Shown: positions 59,335 to 64,000 of the stretch, one piece after another
How the letters are laid out: every line of letters begins with the position of its first letter
How positions within the stretch are numbered: the stretch's first letter is position 1
From: Bacillota bacterium
Lineage (GTDB): Bacteria; Bacillota; Clostridia; Christensenellales; SZUA-584
NCBI GenBank assembly: GCA_023436115.1
Contig: JAEZKQ010000003.1
Location: forward strand, 1-64,000
DNA: 64,000 nucleotides
Direction: 5' to 3'
Translations under genes and position numbers: made by a program
The notes under the pieces: generated by a model
What the model saw: only the letters and a program-made list of their open reading frames with translations
What the model was told of the DNA's origin: nothing
Database searches by the model: none

Positions 59335-59546
59335 TTAAACCTTGTTGGGTATACCTTGACCTTCCATGCGAATGCTGTCTAGCGCAGACATGATACCGTT
59401 CAAATTATCAAAGTAACCCTCAATATAAAGTTATTTACACCTTTTGCGCCTATACTTATACTTTTCATCTTCCAATACTTATACCGCTTCTATATGGCCT
59501 TCAATGTAAAGCCGATGGCCAAAATCGACGATGTTTTTTTACGCTC
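59335..59546 (-). pseudogene. Decayed ORF with two in-frame stops
   Basis: On the minus strand one frame reads NIVDFGHRLYIEGHIEAV, TAA, VLEDEKYKYRRKRCK, TAA, then LYIEGYFDNLNGIMSALDSIRMEG. The repeated LYIEGxxxx unit across the stops shows that this was once one gene. I do not recognise the family. Confidence 0.55.
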
Positions 59547-59906
59547 ATCTTAAAAAATGCCTTCTTGCTAAAATCGCGCTTCACTTATTTGCCCCCTTAC
59601 GTTTCATCCGTGTATAATACCCGATTGTATAATTTAGTCTCTATTTTTATATACTAGCACTTTACGTCCATATAAAAAAGCATGCTTATCAGCTAAACAT
59701 GAAAATGGCTATTGCTGTTTAAAATTTGGTTAATGAATCAACTTGTCTCATTTGTTGCTTTTAGCTATACCCTGGCCATCCGCTTCACCAGCGCACCTTT
59801 AAGCTTCTTGCCCACTTTCGCGCCACGAATCATCACATCGCTTAGTGCCTTGGGGTATACTGTGAGGTGCTCATAGGCCGTCCTTCGTGATCAGCAATCC
59901 CGCTCG
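59547..59906. other. Degenerate stretch with short gene tail
   Basis: No intact gene. On the minus strand about 59764-59880 reads AYEHLTVYPKALSDVMIRG then AKVGKKLKGALVKRMARV and stops, like the tail of a lost protein. Confidence 0.45.
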
Positions 59907-60221
59907 CTAACTGGGCTCGTGCGCCTGTTCACGCCAAGCCCTTGCTTTCTCATCCGCACCCTCACCGCTTGAATACCTGTCGCCCAGCCAAAGCAACGCC
60001 TTCACATGCCCGAGCTGCGCCGCACGTTTGTACCATACCGCCGCTTTTGTTATATCTTCCTTAACGCCCAATCCCCACTCATAACAAAACGCCAGCCGAT
60101 ATTGCGCGTCGGGATGAAACCAGGCCGCCGCTTCAGTTAAGCTTGCCACAGCCAGATCATATTCCTTCAGCTCAATATACACCAACCCCTGCAACTAAAG
60201 GTCATTCACATTCTCGTCCAT
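59907..60221 (-). pseudogene. Sel1/TPR-repeat protein interrupted by amber codon
   Basis: From ATG 60221 (GGGGGAT upstream) the frame reads MDENVNDL, then TAG (60197-60195), then continues LQGLVYIELKEYDLAVASLTEAA with two Sel1 repeats (DAQYRLAFCYEWGLGVKEDITKAAVWYKRAA and GHVKALLWLGDRYSSGEGAD). A TTG at 60194 could restart it but has no ribosome binding site. Intact Sel1 proteins are protein-interaction scaffolds and longer than this. Confidence 0.65.
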
Positions 60222-60509
60222 ACACGTATCCCCCTGCTGCTGTTTATCTTTAGCCGTTTCCCGCTTATCTGTACTTATTGCCGTTGGGTGTATAGCCGCT
60301 CACCGTCATGCATAATGACGCACTAATTAGAAATCTGAACAGGGATATATAAGCAGCTCATGTCAGTCATCCGCTTCTGCCCGGCTGTGTACTGGCTTGA
60401 TGCATAAAATGCTCCTCTATGTCTTATCTTTGTATCAAGATATCTCCTTATTATAGAAATAAACTGGCTCAAGCTGTTTAAATCATAAATATGTCACATA
60501 TAGCCAATA
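60222..60509. other. Intergenic stretch without gene
   Basis: About 290 nt. I see no open frame or strong hairpin of note. Confidence 0.4.
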
Positions 60510-60538
60510 TTGCCCATACTGTATCCATATAGTATAAT
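60510..60538 (+). promoter_or_regulatory. Promoter of the 136-residue membrane protein gene
   Basis: TTGCCC (60510-60515), 17 nt and TATAAT (60533-60538), about 50 nt upstream of the ATG. Confidence 0.75.
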
Positions 60539-60585
60539 TCGAGATAAATTCATTCTTTTAAGGATGCAAAAAGGGAGATGGGAAT

Positions 60586-60996
60586 ATGAGAAACAAAATA
60601 GCTATCATTGCGGCTGTGGTGATTATCGTCGCAGTAGCTGTTGTCGTGGGTGTGATGATGACCTCCGACAGCAAAGCCGCTGCTATTAAGATCAAGGACG
60701 ATGCGCTCGTTATCAGTTGCTCGTTTGGCGTGACCGTACCGCTCGATGAAATCTCAGACTTGACGTTTACCGAAGAATTGCCGAAGATCGCTACTAAGAC
60801 AAACGGTGCAAGCATAGGCCGTATGCACAAGGGCGAATATGAATTTGCAGACGGCAGTCAAGCCCGTCTGTATCTAAACGACGAAGTCCCGGCATACGTT
60901 CGGTTCACGCAAGGCGACACCGTCTTTTACTTAAACGCTGATACGATTGAAGATACGAAAGAGATCTACGATGAGCTGCAAAAAGCAATCGGATAA
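60586..60996 (+). CDS. Membrane-anchored PH-like domain protein
   Basis: 136 residues. One N-terminal membrane helix (IAIIAAVVIIVAVAVVVGVMM), then a small beta-rich outside or inside domain (IKIKDDALVISCSFGVTVPLDEISDLTFTEELPKIATKTNGASIG..FADGSQARLYLNDEVPAYVRFTQGDTVFYLN). The strand pattern and L-x-x-I-x-x-L block resemble bacterial PH domains. The role is unknown. AAGGGAG precedes the ATG. Confidence 0.65.
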   Translation: MRNKIAIIAAVVIIVAVAVVVGVMMTSDSKAAAIKIKDDALVISCSFGVTVPLDEISDLTFTEELPKIATKTNGASIGRMHKGEYEFADGSQARLYLNDEVPAYVRFTQGDTVFYLNADTIEDTKEIYDELQKAIG

Positions 60997-61011
60997 TCCT
61001 CGTTCTATCAA

Positions 61012-61062
61012 CAGGCGGTTGCCGTGTGTCCTTTATGGTATTGGCCGCACGCTTAGTAATAA
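61012..61062. repeat. Dispersed repeat copy
   Basis: GCCGTGTGTCCTTTATGGTATTGGCCGCACGC is related to the copies at 47930-48065 and 53505-53560. Confidence 0.5.
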
Positions 61063-61147
61063 GAATTAATCTATATCAACATAAGGGACGCGTCACTTTG
61101 GCGGGAGCATGAGGACAGCGCCCTCACAAATCGCCCTTACCTTAAAC

Positions 61148-61190
61148 ATTAAAAAAGGCGGCGAAGCTTGTCTGCCCGCCGCTCTTTTCG
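61148..61190 (-). terminator. Terminator of the OFA transporter gene
   Basis: On the minus strand GCGGCGGGCAGAC..GCTTCGCCGCC followed by TTTTTT, directly after the transporter stop. Confidence 0.85.
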
Positions 61191-61198
61191 CTATCATA

Positions 61199-62410
61199 TT
61201 ATTTTTCAGTCTTTTCCTTGGGCAGCTTTAAGAAAGCCGTCAGCACCGCCGCGACCAGCGCCGCACCCGATGCCACGAGGAACGGTATTAAGAATCCGCC
61301 CGAAATTTCTTTAAAGTAGCCTGCGATATACGATGCAGCCACCGCGCCGACACCAAAACCCAATAGCACCATACCATAGTTGACGCCCATCGACTTTGTG
61401 CCGAAATAATCCGCTGTAATTGCCGGGAACACGCCCAAGAAACCACCGTACGAGAAGCCGACAATGGCAATCAGCACAAATACCAGATATCCCTGAACCA
61501 CCGCTGCGAACGGTATGGCCACCGCCGCCACGATCATAAGAAGCAGCAATGTGCGCTTACGCCCCAGTTTGTCCGATACCCAGCCCCAGAACAAACGTCC
61601 GAACGAGTTGAACCCGGTTATCACCATCACGCCTATCGTGGCCACCTCGGGATCCAGCCCGCTGTCGATGCCTAAAACTTTGGCAAACGGTATAACCATA
61701 AGCCCCGCCGCGCACGCCAGCAGCATTGCGAACGTAATCATATAATACTGCGGCGTTTTGAGCACCTCTTTGGGCGAATAATTCTGTGCCGCTACTTTAA
61801 CACTCGGCGTCCATCCCGCTGGCGCAAATCCCTGCGGCGGGTTCTTGATCATCAAGCCGCCGACCACCGTCACAACAAGGAATATCCCGGCAAACCATTG
61901 GAACGTCTGCATCACGCCCACAGTCGCAATCAGCGCGTTCGCCACAGGCGTAAACACAAGGCCGCCAAAGCCCAGCGCCGATACGATAATGCCTGTGATA
62001 AATCCGCGTTTATCGGGGAACCATTTCTGGCAAACCGCAATCGTCGTGGTATACGTCATGCCCATGCCAAAGCCGCCCACCACGCCATACGTGATCCAGA
62101 GCATCCAGGGCGTTTCCTGCGTCGCAAAACCGGCCGCAAAGAATCCGGCCGCCAAAATAACGCCGCCGATAATAATCACAGGCCGCGGCGACAGCTTGTC
62201 CTGAATCGCGCCACCAACCATGCTGCCGAATGTCAGCACGCCGAGCAGCAGCGAGAATGTCAACGCCGCGTCGCTTTGCGACCAGCCTAATGTATTCACC
62301 ACTTCGGGCTGAAACACACCCCAGATATACGCCGTGCCCAGACAGAGCTGTATGGCGATACCGGCCAGCACAGGTATGAGCCGGCTATAATATTTTCCTG
62401 TTCCTTCCAT
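61199..62410 (-). CDS. OFA-family MFS transporter (oxalate:formate antiporter-like)
   Basis: 403 residues from ATG 62410 (MEGTGKYYSRLIPVLAGIAIQLCLGTAYIWGVFQPEV). ATG 62449 adds 13 residues but lacks a ribosome binding site. Twelve predicted helices. Characteristic motifs are LGTAYIWGVF, GGFGMGMTYTTTIAVCQKWFPDKRGFITGI, FNSFGRLFWGWVSDKLGRK and YGGFLGVFPAITADYFGTKSMGVNYG. The family exchanges or takes up small carboxylates. Oxalate/formate specificity is not proven. It is monocistronic. Confidence 0.93.
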   Translation of the reverse strand: MEGTGKYYSRLIPVLAGIAIQLCLGTAYIWGVFQPEVVNTLGWSQSDAALTFSLLLGVLTFGSMVGGAIQDKLSPRPVIIIGGVILAAGFFAAGFATQETPWMLWITYGVVGGFGMGMTYTTTIAVCQKWFPDKRGFITGIIVSALGFGGLVFTPVANALIATVGVMQTFQWFAGIFLVVTVVGGLMIKNPPQGFAPAGWTPSVKVAAQNYSPKEVLKTPQYYMITFAMLLACAAGLMVIPFAKVLGIDSGLDPEVATIGVMVITGFNSFGRLFWGWVSDKLGRKRTLLLLMIVAAVAIPFAAVVQGYLVFVLIAIVGFSYGGFLGVFPAITADYFGTKSMGVNYGMVLLGFGVGAVAASYIAGYFKEISGGFLIPFLVASGAALVAAVLTAFLKLPKEKTEK

Positions 62411-62466
62411 ACTGCAAATCCTACCTTTTTTAGTTTTCTTGTGATTCATAAAGAAATGTTAGCAAG

Positions 62467-62496
62467 ATTATGTCATGCCGATATACCCCGTGTCAA
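62467..62496 (-). promoter_or_regulatory. Promoter of the OFA transporter gene
   Basis: On the minus strand TTGACA (62496-62491), 18 nt and CATAAT (62472-62467), about 55 nt before the chosen start codon. Confidence 0.7.
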
Positions 62497-62672
62497 CGAC
62501 AATTATAGCGATTTTATAACAATTTGTTAACTTGTTGCGTCAATATGCCTTAATTTTAGCGATATCGGTCCATTTCTAATACGGCATCCGTCTTAAAATG
62601 CATGTCGTTGACATTTAAGGCGTATCATGATGATACTATGCATATATTACAACTTCCTTTTGGTGGTGTGTC

Positions 62673-62923
62673 ATGGAAAACAAGAAGCTTACGATAGATA
62701 TCATCAATCGCAGGCTCGCCATTGCGTTTATCGTTGACCATGCCATGCTTTTCTATGGCAGTCATTTTTCCGTTTTATGATCTTTGGCATGAGTCAGCAT
62801 CTTTTCTCTGTGTTTCCGATCTTTATGCTTACCGCTTTTACAGCCTTTGCCCTCAAGGATGTTTTCGGCATAAGCCTTGGAAAAAGGCTGTTTGATCTGC
62901 ATATCGTCAGCTCAGAAAAATAA
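62673..62923 (+). pseudogene. RDD-family membrane protein gene, frameshifted
   Basis: The first frame reads MENKKLTIDIINRRLAIAFIVDHAMLFYGSHFSVL and stops at TGA. One frame over it continues MIFGMSQHLFSVFPIFMLTAF and ends GISLGKRLFDLHIVSSEK, the RDD-family GxSxGKRL motif. A one-base indel near 62790 splits the gene. Confidence 0.7.
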
Positions 62924-62944
62924 AAACAAGCAGGCACAAAAGTC

Positions 62945-63142
62945 GTGGCTTATCAGACAAGCAGGCCTATACGTCCGGCATTAAGAGGGGTTCTCGCCTT
63001 CGCTGCGATTTATGTCATCTTTTTTGTCATGATGCTTCTGTTAGAAACAACGTCTCATAGTATATTGCCATTTATAATAAAGCCGATGGGCATCGCATCG
63101 GTTGTCGAAGATATAGAATTTCATCAGCCATATTTGCGCTAA
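62945..63142 (+). pseudogene. Short membrane-helix ORF, probably a fragment
   Basis: 65 codons from a GTG without a ribosome binding site. RPIRPALRGVLAFAAIYVIFFVMMLLLE holds one membrane helix, followed by KPMGIASVVEDIEFHQPY. It may be a remnant of the damaged RDD region. No family recognised. Confidence 0.3.
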
Positions 63143-63248
63143 AATGGCTGCGGAAGCCGGCCTTAAGCTGCCCGTTCATGAACCACTGAATGATAACTTT
63201 CGTACGAATTGCTTTAACAAAAGAAACCAGACGGCGGCACTAATATTG

Positions 63249-64000
63249 TTAGCTGCTCGCGCTGCTGTAGCGTTTGATAGCGACCTTCCATAGCAGTCGC
63301 GTCGCGGTAAAGCACAGCACAGGCGCCGCTATCCCCCATATGGCATAGACAGGCTCCAGCTTGCCAAGTATAAAAAGCGCAGGAAAGTTGACAATCACAA
63401 AAATGGGTATCAGGAATATGCCAAGGCGCTGCACCAGCTTACCGTATATGTTCATGGGCATGTTGTTAAAATCCCAGAGCGAATCCGTCATGAAAACGAG
63501 CGATTCCGCTTTGATAAACCAGAACGTGAAGCATACGGGGAACAAAAACAAGGAGTAGCTAACGATCACGCCGCTGAGCATGAACCCCACAAACCCCAGC
63601 AGGCTCAGCACGTCTACGGAAGTTCCCAGCCTGCCAAGCCCCACCGCCACCAGCACCACGCCCGCGATAAAATCCGTCAGAAACAACGCGATATCGCTGT
63701 GGCGCAGCGTCGCCATAAACTGCAAAGAAACGGGCTTTGTGATATAAAAGTCCAGCGTTCCCTTGCGTATGTGCTCGCTCAGCGCGTAATGATTCGACAT
63801 GATAAAGCCCGCGTAAAATCCTGTGATGGTCACAAACGTCCCCACATAAACGAGTATCTCGTCGGGTGATAAGCCGCTTATTTCCACGCCTGCGTTATAG
63901 ATCACGATCACATACAAAAGCTTCACGACGAGATACCCCAGTTCCATCGCAAGCCCCGTGAAAAAGTTGACGCGGTATTCCAGCTGAGTGATGAGCCCGT
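63249..64000 (-). CDS. ABC-2 family permease, partial (start beyond window)
   Basis: The frame is open through the window edge: codons upstream of ATG 63947 read GLITQLEYRVNFFTGLA, which belongs to the family's first helix, so that Met is internal. At least 250 residues are visible, with six hydrophobic helices and a loop SEHIRKGTLDFYITKPVSLQFMATL typical of ABC-2/DUF990-type permeases. Partner genes should lie to the right. Confidence 0.85.
   Translation of the reverse strand, partial: GLITQLEYRVNFFTGLAMELGYLVVKLLYVIVIYNAGVEISGLSPDEILVYVGTFVTITGFYAGFIMSNHYALSEHIRKGTLDFYITKPVSLQFMATLRHSDIALFLTDFIAGVVLVAVGLGRLGTSVDVLSLLGFVGFMLSGVIVSYSLFLFPVCFTFWFIKAESLVFMTDSLWDFNNMPMNIYGKLVQRLGIFLIPIFVIVNFPALFILGKLEPVYAIWGIAAPVLCFTATRLLWKVAIKRYSSASS

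Noticed and set aside
40828..60221. Recoding of TAG as an amino acid
   Set aside because: TAG ends clear housekeeping genes (rpmG, rplA, argF), so the two interrupted small genes are better read as mutated.
1..64000. CRISPR array, rRNA, tRNA or insertion-sequence transposase
   Set aside because: No regularly spaced repeats, rRNA or tRNA sequence signatures, or transposase motifs were seen on either strand.

Overview
The window is a moderate-GC segment of a Bacillota chromosome, most likely a gut-type member of the Clostridia. The evidence is the rpmG-secE-nusG-rplKA-rplJL order, a HelD-type RNA polymerase recycling factor, class B sortase, tandem c-di-GMP-I riboswitches, LytTR/DUF3021 and PadR/DUF2812 cassettes, an OFA-type transporter, AGGAGG-type ribosome binding sites and frequent TTG/GTG starts. 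The species cannot be named from this sequence alone.

Layout. 1-1185 (minus): N-terminal part of a secreted InlB-repeat surface protein behind one sigma-A promoter and two tandem c-di-GMP-I riboswitches, each with its own terminator. 1295-5023 (plus): transcription/ribosome genes rpmG, secE, nusG, rplK, rplA, an L10 leader, rplJ and rplL. 5233-8158: helD and ogt. 8307-13019: type IV pilus-like operon (pilT, pilC, four pilin-like genes) ending in a transglutaminase-fold lipoprotein. 13304-17730: XRE/cupin regulator and a complete potABCD polyamine importer. 17868-22439: a DUF1697 remnant, a flavin reductase, an ABC-2 exporter behind an unassigned structured leader, its LytTR/DUF3021 pair, and a GNAT enzyme. 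22611-29960 (minus): argC-argB-argD-carB-argF behind an ARG box. 30037-33045: MacA/MacB-type efflux system. 33198-43000: chemoreceptor, sortase B, small enzymes, PadR/DUF2812, two hemerythrins, and an oxidoreductase with a DeoR regulator.

43408-52399 (minus) is a compact podovirus-like cassette: portal, scaffold, major capsid, connector-sized proteins, fibre, nozzle-like protein and endolysin. It has no terminase, integrase or replication gene, yet every reading frame is open. To its right lie a low-GC frameshifted membrane gene between 47-bp imperfect direct repeats, a YtrA-type GntR/ABC operon with a perfect 22-bp operator, an AIM24-family protein, a solitary low-GC HNH nuclease, a stretch of decayed genes, an OFA-family transporter, a frameshifted RDD gene and a partial ABC-2 permease running off the window.

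Most interesting signals: the tandem c-di-GMP riboswitch pair on the surface protein, possibly acting with the pilus locus as one sessility programme; the unassigned leader RNA of the LytTR-linked exporter; and the intact but terminase-less phage structural cassette, whose fibre carries two different heptad arrays, one of them His-Thr-His repeats. Several dispersed repeat families and interrupted small genes mark the accessory half.
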